A DNA stretch of 64,000 nucleotides, taken from NCBI RefSeq assembly GCF_001426705.1, contig NZ_LMFC01000001.1:485789-549788 (forward strand). Reading direction: 5' to 3'. Each line of letters opens with the position of its first letter. Position 1 is the stretch's first letter. Source of the DNA: Cellulomonas sp. Root485 (lineage in GTDB: Bacteria > Actinomycetota > Actinomycetes > Actinomycetales > Cellulomonadaceae). Positions 1 to 8,080 of the stretch are shown here, piece by piece. Position numbers and translations under genes: made by a program. The notes beneath the pieces are model-generated. The model was not told the origin of the DNA. It worked only from the letters and a program-made list of their open reading frames with translations, and made no database searches.

Positions 1-1
1 C

Positions 2-508
2 AACCGCGCGGTCTCGCAGCTGGCCGCCAAGACGGGTGCGAAGGTCGCGGACATCGCGCGGCTCACCATCTGGGGCAACCACTCCGCGACGCAGTACCCG
101 GACCTGTCACACGCCACGGTCGGTGGGCGGCCCGCGCTCGAGGTCGTCGGCGACGACGCCTGGGTGCGCGACACCTTCATCCCGACCGTGGCCAAGCGCG
201 GTGCCGCGATCATCGAGGCACGCGGCGCGTCGTCGGCGGCGTCCGCTGCCAACGCCGCCATCGACCACGTGCACACGTGGGTGCACGGCACGCCCGCGGG
301 CGACTGGACGTCGGCGGGCATCGTGTCTGACGGCTCGTACGGCGTGCCCGAGGGACTCATCTCCTCCTTCCCGGTGACCTCGGTCGACGGCAGCTGGCAG
401 ATCGTCCCCGACCTGTCCGTCGACGAGTTCTCGCGGTCCCGGATCGACGCGTCCGTCGCGGAGCTCGTCGAGGAGCGCGACGCGGTGCAGGCGCTGGGCC
501 TGCTCTGA
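2..508 (+). CDS. mdh: Malate dehydrogenase, C-terminal part (5' end outside window)
   Basis: This is the last 168 residues of an NAD-dependent malate dehydrogenase, the TCA-cycle enzyme that interconverts malate and oxaloacetate. The reading frame is already open at base 2. The active-site histidine lies in the motif [12 protein letters not shown], followed by the C-terminal helices ending [11 protein letters not shown]. The context [16 protein letters not shown] is characteristic of the cytosolic-type (MDH1-like) bacterial enzymes. The N-terminal Rossmann half lies upstream of the window. The gene ends 13 bases before the next start and may share its transcript with the two small genes that follow. 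The identification is secure; only the start is missing. Confidence 0.95.
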   Translation, partial: NRAVSQLAAKTGAKVADIARLTIWGNHSATQYPDLSHATVGGRPALEVVGDDAWVRDTFIPTVAKRGAAIIEARGASSAASAANAAIDHVHTWVHGTPAGDWTSAGIVSDGSYGVPEGLISSFPVTSVDGSWQIVPDLSVDEFSRSRIDASVAELVEERDAVQALGLL

Positions 509-521
509 GCTGCTGCTCACC

Positions 522-932
522 ATGTGGGCGGAGGAAGTGCAGGTCTCGCGTCCCGGCACCGGCGTCGCGGCGTTCCTCGGCTGGGTGCTGCTCGGTGCCG
601 GGATCGGTGCGGGCCTCGGGCTCGGGATCCCGGGCGGCCTGTTCGTCGCGCTGGGGCTGCTGCTGGTCGGTGGTCTGCTCGTCGTCCGGCAGGGCCTGCG
701 CCCCGCTCAGGCCGGTGTCGTCACGGGCCTGGGTGCCCTCCCGTTCGCGCTCGCGTGGCTGAACCGGCAGGGGCCGGGGACCGTCTGTTCCGACGGGGTG
801 ACCGGCGCGTCCGCGTGCGTCGTGCAGTCGAACCCGTGGCCGTACGTGCTCGTCGGCGTGGCGCTGGTGGCGGTCGGTGTCGTGATGTTCCGGCGTCTGC
901 GCCGCGCGCCGGGACCTCTGGTGGAGCGGTGA
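522..932 (+). CDS. Small hydrophobic membrane protein, unknown function
   Basis: This is a 136-residue protein with about four hydrophobic segments (near residues 15-33, 36-55, 65-80 and 106-123) and an arginine-rich C-terminus (FRRLRRAP), so the C-terminus is probably cytoplasmic. Two cysteines lie in the loop between segments 3 and 4. I do not recognise a named family. The ATG at 522 is used here. An in-frame GTG at 537 is directly abutted by GGAGGAA, which is too close for an ideal ribosome binding site, so the true start is uncertain. The stop overlaps the next start (TGATG), which indicates translational coupling to the DUF167 gene. Confidence 0.6.
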   Translation: MWAEEVQVSRPGTGVAAFLGWVLLGAGIGAGLGLGIPGGLFVALGLLLVGGLLVVRQGLRPAQAGVVTGLGALPFALAWLNRQGPGTVCSDGVTGASACVVQSNPWPYVLVGVALVAVGVVMFRRLRRAPGPLVER

Positions 933-1201
933 TGGTGAGGGTGGCCATCCGGGTACGGCCCGGTGCGTCCCGCACCGCCGTGGGCGGGACGCACGCGGAC
1001 AGGCTGGTGGTCGCGGTGGGGGCGCGCGCGGTGGACGGCGCCGCGACGCGGGCGGCCCTGGACGCCCTCGCGGAGGCGCTGGGGCTGCGGCCGCGCCAGG
1101 TCCGGCTGGTCTCGGGGGCGACGAGCCGCGACAAGGTGGTGGAGGTCGACGCGGACGACGCGGAGGTCGCTGTGCGGCTCGCCGCGCTCCGCGGCGGCTA
1201 G
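932..1201 (+). CDS. DUF167 (YggU-like) family protein
   Basis: This 89-residue protein begins MVRVAIRVRPGASRTAVGG and contains the DUF167 signature, with the hallmark SGATSRDKVVEV near the C-terminus. The family is widespread, small and alpha/beta; its biochemical role is unknown. The ATG overlaps the TGA of the preceding membrane protein gene, so the two are very likely co-translated. Its stop overlaps the stop of the convergent hydrolase gene by four bases. The family assignment rests on the motif and the size. Confidence 0.8.
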   Translation: MVRVAIRVRPGASRTAVGGTHADRLVVAVGARAVDGAATRAALDALAEALGLRPRQVRLVSGATSRDKVVEVDADDAEVAVRLAALRGG

Positions 1202-1824
1202 AGGACGGACCTGATCGCGTCCGCCAGCGCCTGCGGATTGTCGTGCTGGACGAAGTGCCCGGCCCCGGGCAGCACGCGCACCTCGACGCCCAGCAGGTCG
1301 TGCAGCGCCCGGGCCGCCCGGTGCCGGGCCGGCGGGGAGAGCTCGCCGACGGTCACGACGACGCGGCCCTGCCCCGGGAACAGCGCCGCCGGCTCGAACC
1401 GGCGGAACATCGCGAGGTCGCGCGCGACGGCGTCCGGGTCGGCCGGTGCCATCGCCGGTGTCCAGGAGGGTCCGTAGAGCGCGGCGCCGAAGCCGGGGAC
1501 GCCCCCGGAGGTGAACCCGGCGACGACGTGGTCGAGCAGGCCGGGCACCAGGGACCCGACGGCCGGCTCGTGCAGGACGGCGGCCGCGATCCTGCGGTCC
1601 GATGCCAGGGCGAGGCCGAGCGTCGCGCCGCCGGAGACACCGACGACGACCGCGCCGTCCGCGTCGTCGGCCAGCGCCTCCAGCTCGGTGGGGAGGTCGC
1701 CGCTGCTCGCCCGGTCGGGGGCGACGACCTCGACGCCGTCGCCGCGCAGGAGCTCGCGCACCCGGTCCCATACGCGGGACGTCGTCGCTGCTCCGTGCAC
1801 CAGGAGCACGCGCGAGGTCGCCAT
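1198..1824 (-). CDS. Small alpha/beta-hydrolase
   Basis: This 208-residue alpha/beta-hydrolase fold protein begins MATSRVLLVHGAATTSRVW (oxyanion HG motif). The nucleophile elbow is GVSGG near residue 64, and the likely catalytic histidine is in GAGHF near residue 189. The substrate is unknown. It lacks a signal peptide and should be cytoplasmic. It is transcribed divergently from the ABC operon. A -10-like TACGCT lies at 1836-1831, exactly six bases before the ATG, which suggests a leaderless transcript. Confidence 0.75.
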   Translation of the reverse strand: MATSRVLLVHGAATTSRVWDRVRELLRGDGVEVVAPDRASSGDLPTELEALADDADGAVVVGVSGGATLGLALASDRRIAAAVLHEPAVGSLVPGLLDHVVAGFTSGGVPGFGAALYGPSWTPAMAPADPDAVARDLAMFRRFEPAALFPGQGRVVVTVGELSPPARHRAARALHDLLGVEVRVLPGAGHFVQHDNPQALADAIRSVL

Positions 1825-1871
1825 GGCGTGAGCGTAGGCGCCGCCCCAGGTGAGACACGCAAGCGTTACCT

Positions 1872-1893
1872 ATGTCTCGAATGTCCGAAACAT
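1872..1893. promoter_or_regulatory. Inverted repeat in the divergent promoter region (candidate operator)
   Basis: The arms ATGTCTCG (1872-1879) and CGAAACAT (1886-1893) are complementary at seven of eight positions with a 6-base spacer. The repeat sits between the hydrolase start (1824) and the leader ORF (1914), where the -35 region of the rightward promoter would be. A dimeric repressor or activator of the importer operon could bind here. No regulator gene is adjacent. Confidence 0.4.
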
Positions 1894-1901
1894 CTCGCTC
1901 C

Positions 1902-1913
1902 TAGCCTCCCGTC
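1902..1913 (+). promoter_or_regulatory. Candidate -10 element for the BMP-type importer operon
   Basis: TAGCCT at 1902-1907 fits the actinobacterial TAnnnT -10 consensus and lies six bases before the ATG at 1914. The expected transcription start would fall on or next to that ATG, so the transcript would begin with the leader ORF. No convincing -35 hexamer is visible; the inverted repeat at 1872-1893 occupies that region. Confidence 0.45.
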
Positions 1914-1973
1914 ATGGATACACGAGCGGATACCGCTGTGGATACTCCTCCGCTCGCGCGGTCACCACGATGA
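1914..1973 (+). CDS. 19-residue leader ORF coupled to the importer ATPase
   Basis: The frame encodes MDTRADTAVDTPPLARSPR and stops at 1971-1973, overlapping the ATG of the ATPase gene (1970) as ATGA. This is the same overlap used between the following transporter genes. The nucleotides contain GGATAC three times at an exact 12-base period (1916, 1928, 1940), so the peptide repeats Asp-Thr every four residues. A -10 element six bases upstream predicts a leaderless start. I infer a leader peptide that brings ribosomes to an ATPase start without a clear Shine-Dalgarno sequence, or that senses something. Alternatively the repeats are a DNA operator and the ORF is incidental. Confidence 0.5.
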   Translation: MDTRADTAVDTPPLARSPR

Positions 1974-3496
1974 CCACCGACGCCGTCGCCCGCGCCCGAG
2001 GCCGGGTGGGCAAGCCCGCCGCGCTCCTCGAGGTGCGCAGCCTGTCCAAGCGCTTCGGCGAGGTGCAGGCGAACTGGGACGTGGACCTCACCGTCCTGCC
2101 CGGCACCGTGCACGGCCTGATCGGGGAGAACGGGGCCGGCAAGAGCACGTTGCTCAAGATGATCTACGGCGTCTACACCCCCGACGAGGGGCGCATGTTC
2201 GTCGACGGGGCGCCGGTGTCGCCGGGCAGCCCTGCGGACGCCCGGGCTCTCGGCATCGGCATGGTGTTCCAGGACCTGCGGCTGGTGCCGGCGCTGACGG
2301 TCGCGGAGAACATCGCCCTCGCGCTGCCCGACGGGCCGACCCTGCGCCTGGCCCGGCTGGCCGCGCGGATCGCGGAGGCGTCGGAGGCGTACGGGCTGGC
2401 CGTCGACCCGTCCGCGAAGGTCCGGCACCTGTCCATCGGCGAACGCCAGCGCGCGGAGATCCTCAAGGTCCTCATGACCGGCGCGCGCCTCGTGATCCTC
2501 GACGAGCCGACGAGCGTGCTGGCGCCGCAGGAGGTCGAGGCGCTGTTCGGTGTCGTGGCGCAGCTGCGCGACCAGGGCCTCGGCGTCGTGCTGGTGACGC
2601 ACAAGCTGGGGGAGGTGCGCACCATCGCCGACCAGGTGACCGTGCTGCGCGGTGGGCAGGTGATCCTCAACGCGGAGGACCCCGGGAACTTCTCCGACGC
2701 CGAGCTGGTCGAGGCGATGGTGGGCCGACGGGTGCCGCCCCTCGCGGTGGAGCGCGTCGCGGTGCCGCCGCGCGAGCAGGCCGTGCTGGAGCTGCAGGGC
2801 GCCACGGCTCTCGGCGACCGCGGGCACGTCGCGCTCAAGGGGGTCGACCTCGAGGTCTACCCGGGTGAGCTGGTCGGCGTGGCGGGTGTCGCCGGGAGCG
2901 GTCAGAAGGAGCTGTGCGAGGTCGCGCTGGGGCTACGCCCGGTGACGTCGGGCGCGGTCCGCGTCGGCGAGTCGGTGCACGGGCTGACCGGTGCGGTCGC
3001 CGTACCGGAGGACCCGGTCGTGGACTCCGTGGTGCCGGGCCTGACGGTGCTGGAGCACATGGTGCTCGACGGACGGGCGGTGCCACGTCGTGGGCTCGGG
3101 ATCGACTGGCCGGCCGTCGGGGCGCGGACCGCGGTGCTGGACGAGCGGGTCGGTCTGCACATGGCACCCGCCAAGCGGACCCTGTCGTCCCTGTCGGGCG
3201 GCAACATCCAGCGGGTCCTGCTCACGCGCGAGCTGGGCCAGGACGCCTCGCTCGTCGTCGCGGCCTACCCCAGCCGCGGGCTGGACGTCGCGAACACCCG
3301 GCGCACGCAGGAGCTGCTGCTGGAGCACCGGGCCCGCGGGGCGGGCGTGCTCATGGTCTCGGAGGACCTCGACGAGCTCATCGCCGTGGCCGACCGGATC
3401 GCGGTCATGCACGACGGGCACCTGGTCGGGGTCGTCGACACCGCCGGTGCCGACCGGATGTCCATCGGACGACTGATGCTCGGAGGCGTGGCATGA
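1970..3496 (+). CDS. ABC importer ATPase of the BMP (nucleoside-type) family
   Basis: This 508-residue protein has two fused ATPase domains, as in NupA-type and RbsA-type importers. Domain 1 has Walker [10 protein letters not shown], signature LSIGERQR and Walker B LVILDEPTS. Domain 2 is degenerate: the P-loop position reads GVAGSGQKEL and the Walker B position reads LVVAAYPSRGLD, as is common in this family. It powers uptake through the two permeases that follow. The ATG at 1970 gives an N-terminus just before the first domain. There is no clear ribosome binding site; translation is probably coupled to the leader ORF. Its stop overlaps the next start (ATGA). Confidence 0.88.
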   Translation: MTTDAVARARGRVGKPAALLEVRSLSKRFGEVQANWDVDLTVLPGTVHGLIGENGAGKSTLLKMIYGVYTPDEGRMFVDGAPVSPGSPADARALGIGMVFQDLRLVPALTVAENIALALPDGPTLRLARLAARIAEASEAYGLAVDPSAKVRHLSIGERQRAEILKVLMTGARLVILDEPTSVLAPQEVEALFGVVAQLRDQGLGVVLVTHKLGEVRTIADQVTVLRGGQVILNAEDPGNFSDAELVEAMVGRRVPPLAVERVAVPPREQAVLELQGATALGDRGHVALKGVDLEVYPGELVGVAGVAGSGQKELCEVALGLRPVTSGAVRVGESVHGLTGAVAVPEDPVVDSVVPGLTVLEHMVLDGRAVPRRGLGIDWPAVGARTAVLDERVGLHMAPAKRTLSSLSGGNIQRVLLTRELGQDASLVVAAYPSRGLDVANTRRTQELLLEHRARGAGVLMVSEDLDELIAVADRIAVMHDGHLVGVVDTAGADRMSIGRLMLGGVA

Positions 3497-4590
3497 GCCA
3501 GGAGACGGAGAAGGCTGCCCCACCGCTGCCGCCCCCGCCGGCACCGCAGACGACGGACGGCCGGGGAAGGTTCCTCAGCCGTGGCTCCACGCTGCTGCGC
3601 TGGGTCGGGGCGCTGATCGCGGGCCTCGTGGTGTTCGGGGCGTTCGTGCTGGCCAACGGCGCCGACCCGTTCGCGGTCTACGCCGACATCTGGACGTCGA
3701 CGCTCACGCAGCCGGGGCAGTTCCAGCAGATCGTGCTGCGCGCCGCGCCCATCGCGCTCGCGGGTCTGGCCGTCGTGGTCCCCGCCCGCGCCGGGCTGGT
3801 GAACGTCGGCGGCGAGGGGCAGCTGATCATCGGTGCCGTCGCGGCCGCCGGGGTGGCGCTGTGGCTCACGCCCGTCGCGTCCCCGTGGCTCGTCATGCTG
3901 CTGATGGTCCTCGCCGCGGTGGTGGCGGGTGCCGCGTGGGCCGGGATCGCCGCCGCGATGCGGCTCGTCGTGAAGGTCAACGAGGCCGTCACCACGCTGC
4001 TGCTCAACTACGTCGCGCTCTACTCGATGCTCTTCCTCATCCTCGGTCCCTGGAAGGATCCGGCGGCCCTCGGGCAGTCCACGAGCGTCGAGCTCAACGA
4101 CGCGATGAAGCTCCCGGTGTTCGCCGGGACCGCGATCCACGTCGGGGTGGCGCTCGCGGTGGTCGCGGCGGGGGCCGTCTGGTTCGCCCTGTCCCGCACG
4201 ACGTGGGGCTTCCGGCTGTCGGTGGTCGGCGGCAACGCGGAGGCCGCGCGCCGGGCCGGGCTGCCCGTGGTCACGCTGCTGCTGACCGCGCTGCTCATCG
4301 GCGGTGCCCTGGCCGGCCTGGCGGGCTTCATCCAGCTCGCGGGGATGGAGTACAAGCTGCGGCCCACCTTCGGCCTGACCATCGGCTACGTCGCGTTCCT
4401 GGCCAGCTGGCTGTCGCGGCACAAGCCGCTGCCGCTGCTGATCGCGTCGCTCGTGCTGGCCGCGATCGCGGTGTCCGGCAACAGCCTCCAGATCGGCTCG
4501 GGCCTGCCGGCCGCGAGCGTCAACATCCTCATGGGTCTGGTGCTGCTGGCCGTCCTCGGCTGGACCAGCCCGCGGAAGGTGCGCTCGTGA
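3493..4590 (+). CDS. ABC importer permease 1 (BMP/nucleoside type)
   Basis: This is a 365-residue inner-membrane permease with a Pro-rich cytoplasmic N-terminus (PLPPPPAPQ) and about eight to ten hydrophobic helices. The family hallmark region PARAGLVNVGGEGQLIIGA is followed by NEAVTTLLLNYVA, both typical of permeases paired with basic-membrane-protein-type binding proteins. It forms half of the channel with the next gene. The ATG overlaps the ATPase stop and its own stop overlaps the next GTG start, so the order and coupling are fixed. Confidence 0.9.
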   Translation: MSQETEKAAPPLPPPPAPQTTDGRGRFLSRGSTLLRWVGALIAGLVVFGAFVLANGADPFAVYADIWTSTLTQPGQFQQIVLRAAPIALAGLAVVVPARAGLVNVGGEGQLIIGAVAAAGVALWLTPVASPWLVMLLMVLAAVVAGAAWAGIAAAMRLVVKVNEAVTTLLLNYVALYSMLFLILGPWKDPAALGQSTSVELNDAMKLPVFAGTAIHVGVALAVVAAGAVWFALSRTTWGFRLSVVGGNAEAARRAGLPVVTLLLTALLIGGALAGLAGFIQLAGMEYKLRPTFGLTIGYVAFLASWLSRHKPLPLLIASLVLAAIAVSGNSLQIGSGLPAASVNILMGLVLLAVLGWTSPRKVRS

Positions 4591-5498
4591 TCATCGACAT
4601 CCTGGCCGGGGCGGTCCGTGGCGGCACGTCCATCATGTACGCGGGGCTGGGGGAGACGATCTCCGAGCGCGGCGGCGTCATCAACCTGGGCACCGAGGGG
4701 GCGATGCTGCTCGGGGCCCTGGGCGGGTACGCCGTGACCGCGGAGACCGGGAACCCGTGGCTGGGGGTCCTCGGCGGCGCGCTGGCGGGTGCGCTGCTGA
4801 GCCTGGTGCACGCGGTCCTCGTGGTCAGCCGGCGCGCCAACCAGTTCGCCAGCGGCCTGACCCTCTACTTCCTGGCCCTCGGTGTGACGGCGCTGTTCGG
4901 CGTCAGCTACGTGAGCCAGCAGATCAACGCGTTCACGCCCGTCCCCGTCCCGGGCCTGAGCGAGATCCCGGGGATCGGGCCGATCCTCTTCGACCACGAC
5001 CCGCTGGTCTACATCGCCTACGTCGCGGCGCCGGTCATCTGGTGGGTGCTGTTCCGCACCCGCGTCGGGCTCCTGGTCCGCACCGCGGGCGAGCGGACCG
5101 AGGCGCTCGAGGTGCACGGGTACTCGGTGCAGGCCGTCCGCTACTGCGCAACCGTCGCGGGCGGTGCGCTGGCCGGTATCGGCGGCGCGCACATCTCCAT
5201 CGCGTACGCCAACAGCTGGTTCGAGAACATGATCGCCGGCCGCGGCTTCATCGCGGTGGCACTCGTCATCTTCGCGATGTGGAACCCGATCCGGATCATG
5301 GCCGGCGCGTACCTGTTCGGTGCCGCGCTGTCGCTGGCGTCCGTGCTGCAGACCTCGGGCATCGCCGTGAACCAGTTCGCCCTGAACGCCGTGCCGTTCG
5401 TGCTCACCCTCGTCGTCCTGGCGGTGCTGGGCCGCCGCACGATGCTCGCCGCCCCGGACGAGCTGCTCAAGGTGTTCGACAACAGCCGCACGACCTGA
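4587..5498 (+). CDS. ABC importer permease 2 (BMP/nucleoside type)
   Basis: This 303-residue permease begins VIIDILAGAVRGGTSIMYAGLGE from a GTG that overlaps the previous stop (GTGA). The motif ERGGVINLGTEGAMLLGA is the family counterpart of the GEGQ region in permease 1, and eight or so membrane helices follow. It forms the second half of the import channel. Such systems transport nucleosides in characterised bacteria, but the neighbouring amidohydrolase-type genes suggest another nitrogenous substrate here. Confidence 0.9.
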   Translation: MIIDILAGAVRGGTSIMYAGLGETISERGGVINLGTEGAMLLGALGGYAVTAETGNPWLGVLGGALAGALLSLVHAVLVVSRRANQFASGLTLYFLALGVTALFGVSYVSQQINAFTPVPVPGLSEIPGIGPILFDHDPLVYIAYVAAPVIWWVLFRTRVGLLVRTAGERTEALEVHGYSVQAVRYCATVAGGALAGIGGAHISIAYANSWFENMIAGRGFIAVALVIFAMWNPIRIMAGAYLFGAALSLASVLQTSGIAVNQFALNAVPFVLTLVVLAVLGRRTMLAAPDELLKVFDNSRTT

Positions 5499-5530
5499 CC
5501 CCCACAGCCCCTCCCCCCGGAAGGATCACC

Positions 5531-6691
5531 ATGCGCCTCACCCGAACAGCACGCGTGTGTCTCGTCGCGGCGGTGGTCATCACCGCATGCAGCCTCGCCG
5601 CGTGCAGCCCCGCCGTCAGCTCCCCGGAGACCGGCGGCTCTGCCCCGGCCGGGGACTCGGCGCCCGGCGCCGACGCCACGACGGTCGGCGTCATCGCCGT
5701 CGGGCCGAAGGACGACTTCGGCTACAACCAGGCCGTCTACCAGGGCGTCGAGGCGCTGCGCGAACAGTTCCCCGACCTCGACGTCCTCGAGGCGTACAAC
5801 ATCCCCGAGGACGACACGGCCGCCACGACGATGGAGAGCATGGTCGCGCAGGGGGCGACGATCATCTTCGCCACCAGCTACGGCCACCTCGACGCCGCCA
5901 AGCAGGTGGCCGAGGCGCACCCCGAGGTCGTCGTCGTCCACCAGGGCGGTCTGCTCGACCCGGTGCCCGCCAACATGGGCACGTACTTCGGGAGCGTGTT
6001 CGAGCCCGTGTACCTCGCCGGCATCGCCGCAGGGGCCGCGACGCAGACCGGCAAGCTCGGCTACGTCTACGCCATCCCGATCCCGCAGACGCTGGCCAAC
6101 ATCAACGCGTTCACGCTCGGTGCGCAGTCGGTGCGGCCGGACGTCGACGTGACCGCCGTCTCGACCACCAGCTGGTGCGACCCGGCCACGCAGGCCGACC
6201 GGGTGGCGTCGCTGCTCAGCTCCGGCGTCGACGTGATGACGCAGCACCAGGACTGCACCAAGACGATCATCGAGGCGACCGAGGCCGCCGGTGCGTACAC
6301 GGTCGGCTACCACGCGGACGCGTCGTCGCTGGCGCCCGAGGGCTGGCTCACGGGGTCCGAGTGGGACTGGGGTCCGCTGTACACGGACATCGTGCAGACG
6401 GCGATCGACGGTGACTTCACGGGCAGCGAGTACAACGCCAACTACCGCGCGAACATGGCCAGCGGCAAGAACCCGTTCGTCGCCTCGGCGTTCGGGCCGA
6501 GCGTCACCGACGAGACCAAGGCGCTCATCGCCGCCGCGGCCGCCGACCTCGAGGCGGGTGGCAGCCCGTTCGCCGGTCCGATCACCGCGCAGGACGGGAC
6601 CGTGACGGTCCCCGAGGGCGAGACCCCGCCGATCGAGACCATCGAGCAGATGGACTACTTCGTGCAGGGCGTCACCGGCACCGTCTCCTGA
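5531..6691 (+). CDS. BMP-family substrate-binding lipoprotein
   Basis: This 386-residue extracytoplasmic binding protein has a lipoprotein signal peptide; the most likely lipobox is SLAAC with Cys25. The start is supported by GGAAGGA nine bases upstream. The mature protein carries the BMP fold, with KDDFGYNQAVYQGVEALRE near the N-terminus and the hinge region TIIFATSYGH. The gene lies 32 bases after permease 2 and is followed directly by a strong hairpin. The ligand cannot be read from the sequence. Family members bind purine nucleosides or related compounds. Confidence 0.9.
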   Translation: MRLTRTARVCLVAAVVITACSLAACSPAVSSPETGGSAPAGDSAPGADATTVGVIAVGPKDDFGYNQAVYQGVEALREQFPDLDVLEAYNIPEDDTAATTMESMVAQGATIIFATSYGHLDAAKQVAEAHPEVVVVHQGGLLDPVPANMGTYFGSVFEPVYLAGIAAGAATQTGKLGYVYAIPIPQTLANINAFTLGAQSVRPDVDVTAVSTTSWCDPATQADRVASLLSSGVDVMTQHQDCTKTIIEATEAAGAYTVGYHADASSLAPEGWLTGSEWDWGPLYTDIVQTAIDGDFTGSEYNANYRANMASGKNPFVASAFGPSVTDETKALIAAAAADLEAGGSPFAGPITAQDGTVTVPEGETPPIETIEQMDYFVQGVTGTVS

Positions 6692-6695
6692 CCCT

Positions 6696-6724
6696 GGCGG
6701 GGGCCGGTCCCACCGGCCCCCGCC
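6696..6724 (+). terminator. Intercistronic stem-loop after the binding-protein gene
   Basis: GGCGGGGGCCGG (6696-6707) pairs perfectly with CCGGCCCCCGCC (6713-6724) around TCCCA, followed by CCTTTCC. It begins five bases after the stop codon. It may end part of the transcripts or protect the upstream mRNA, which would keep the binding protein more abundant than the two hydrolases downstream. Confidence 0.6.
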
Positions 6725-6741
6725 CCTTTCCTGGAGGGGCC

Positions 6742-7302
6742 ATGCACGTCACCGGCACCACGCCCTACCCGTGGCCGTACGACGGCGACCTCGGGGGCAG
6801 CGGCACCGCGCTGCTCGTCGTCCTGCCCGTCGGCGTCGAGCCGCCCGCAGCCACCGAGCCGCTCGCCGCCGCGGTCCGCGCTGCGGGGGGCACGGTCATC
6901 GTCGTGCGCACCACGGCACCCGCACCCGGTGCCGTGCGCCCACCCGGCATCCCGTCCGAGGCCGCCGCCGGTGTCGCGGACCTCGACCTCACCGCCGGCG
7001 GGGTCGACGGGTTCTACGCCAGCGATCTCGACCTCGTGCTCCGCACCGGCCGCATCCGGCGCCTGCTGCTCACCGGCGTCGGGCTGGAGACCTGCGTGCA
7101 CTCCACGATGCGCGACGCCAACGACCGCGGGTACGAGTGCCTGCTCGTGCTCGACGCGTGCGTGCCGATCGACCCCGCCCTGGTGGCGGCGTCGGTGTCG
7201 AGCATCGAGATGTCGGGCGGCATCTTCGGGGCCGTCGGCACCAGCGCTGACGTGATCGCCGCCCTGTCCACCGCCGAGCTGACCGTTGGAGCCCTGACAT
7301 GA
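6742..7302 (+). CDS. Isochorismatase-fold protein, apparently catalytically degenerate
   Basis: This 186-residue protein is clearly paralogous to the next gene: both share PYxWPYDG near the start, FYA(S/T)DLDL, and CVH(S/T)[12 protein letters not shown]. Aligned to that gene, the catalytic Asp position reads LLVVL instead of LNID, and the catalytic Lys (DKPGKGSF) is replaced (TAGGVDGF). Only the nucleophile Cys in GLETCVHS remains. About 50 residues of the middle are also missing. I infer a non-catalytic subunit or a regulatory pseudoenzyme, possibly forming hetero-oligomers with its neighbour. The ribosome binding site is CTGGAGGGG. The stop overlaps the next start (ATGA). Confidence 0.75.
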   Translation: MHVTGTTPYPWPYDGDLGGSGTALLVVLPVGVEPPAATEPLAAAVRAAGGTVIVVRTTAPAPGAVRPPGIPSEAAAGVADLDLTAGGVDGFYASDLDLVLRTGRIRRLLLTGVGLETCVHSTMRDANDRGYECLLVLDACVPIDPALVAASVSSIEMSGGIFGAVGTSADVIAALSTAELTVGALT

Positions 7303-8021
7303 CCGAGCTGCTGACCACCACGACCACCTTCGGTCCTGTCGAGGCCGACCCCTACGCGTGGCCGTACGACGGCACGTTCTCCGCCGCCACCACGGCCGTG
7401 CTGAACATCGACTGGCAGCAGGACTTCTGCGGCCCCGGCGGCTATGTCGACGCGATGGGCTACGACCTGTCGCTCACCCGCGCGGGCCTGGCACCGACGG
7501 CGGCGATGCTCGCTGTGGCCCGTGACCTGGGGTTCCACATCCTGCACACGCGCGAGGGGCACCGGCCCGACCTCTCGGACCTGCCCGCCAACAAGCTGTG
7601 GCGCTCGCGGCGGATCAACGCGGGCATCGGGGACGACGGCCCGTGCGGTCGCATCCTGACGCGCGGCGAACCGGGCTGGGAGATCGTCCCCGAGGTCGCA
7701 CCGCTGCCGGGGGAGCTCGTCATCGACAAGCCCGGCAAGGGCTCGTTCTACGCCACCGACCTGGACCTGATCCTGCGCAGCCGGGGCATCACGCACATCA
7801 TCCTCACCGGCATCACGACCGACGTCTGCGTGCACACCACCATGCGCGACGCCAACGACCGCGGGTACGAGTGCCTGCTGCTGTCCGACTGCACGGGTGC
7901 CACGGACTACGGCAACTACCTGGCGGCGCTGAAGATGGTCACGATGCAGGGCGGCGTGTTCGGCGCGGTCGCGGACTCGGCGGCACTTCTGGCGTCCCTG
8001 GCGAACCCGCTGACCCCCTAG
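7299..8021 (+). CDS. Cysteine hydrolase, isochorismatase family (biuret/ureidoacrylate hydrolase-like)
   Basis: This 240-residue hydrolase carries the complete Asp-Lys-Cys triad: Asp38 in [10 protein letters not shown], Lys144 in [14 protein letters not shown], and Cys177 in [20 protein letters not shown]. The sequence style resembles RutB and biuret-hydrolase relatives, which cleave carbamoyl or ureido C-N bonds, and the last section (MQGGVFGAV) is typical of them. With the importer upstream, the operon probably takes up and hydrolyses a ureide, biuret-like or nucleobase-derived compound as a nitrogen source. The exact substrate is inference. It is cytoplasmic. Confidence 0.82.
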   Translation: MTELLTTTTTFGPVEADPYAWPYDGTFSAATTAVLNIDWQQDFCGPGGYVDAMGYDLSLTRAGLAPTAAMLAVARDLGFHILHTREGHRPDLSDLPANKLWRSRRINAGIGDDGPCGRILTRGEPGWEIVPEVAPLPGELVIDKPGKGSFYATDLDLILRSRGITHIILTGITTDVCVHTTMRDANDRGYECLLLSDCTGATDYGNYLAALKMVTMQGGVFGAVADSAALLASLANPLTP

Positions 8022-8080
8022 CGGACGTCGGCGGGCGCGTGTGGGAGCGCGTCCGTTCCCTCCCGTCTTCAGAGATTCGC

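Noticed and set aside
8042..8054. TGGGAGCGC resembling the first half of a CelR operator (TGGGAGCGCTCCCA)
   Set aside because: The second half does not match, and the site is outside the promoter, so it is probably chance.
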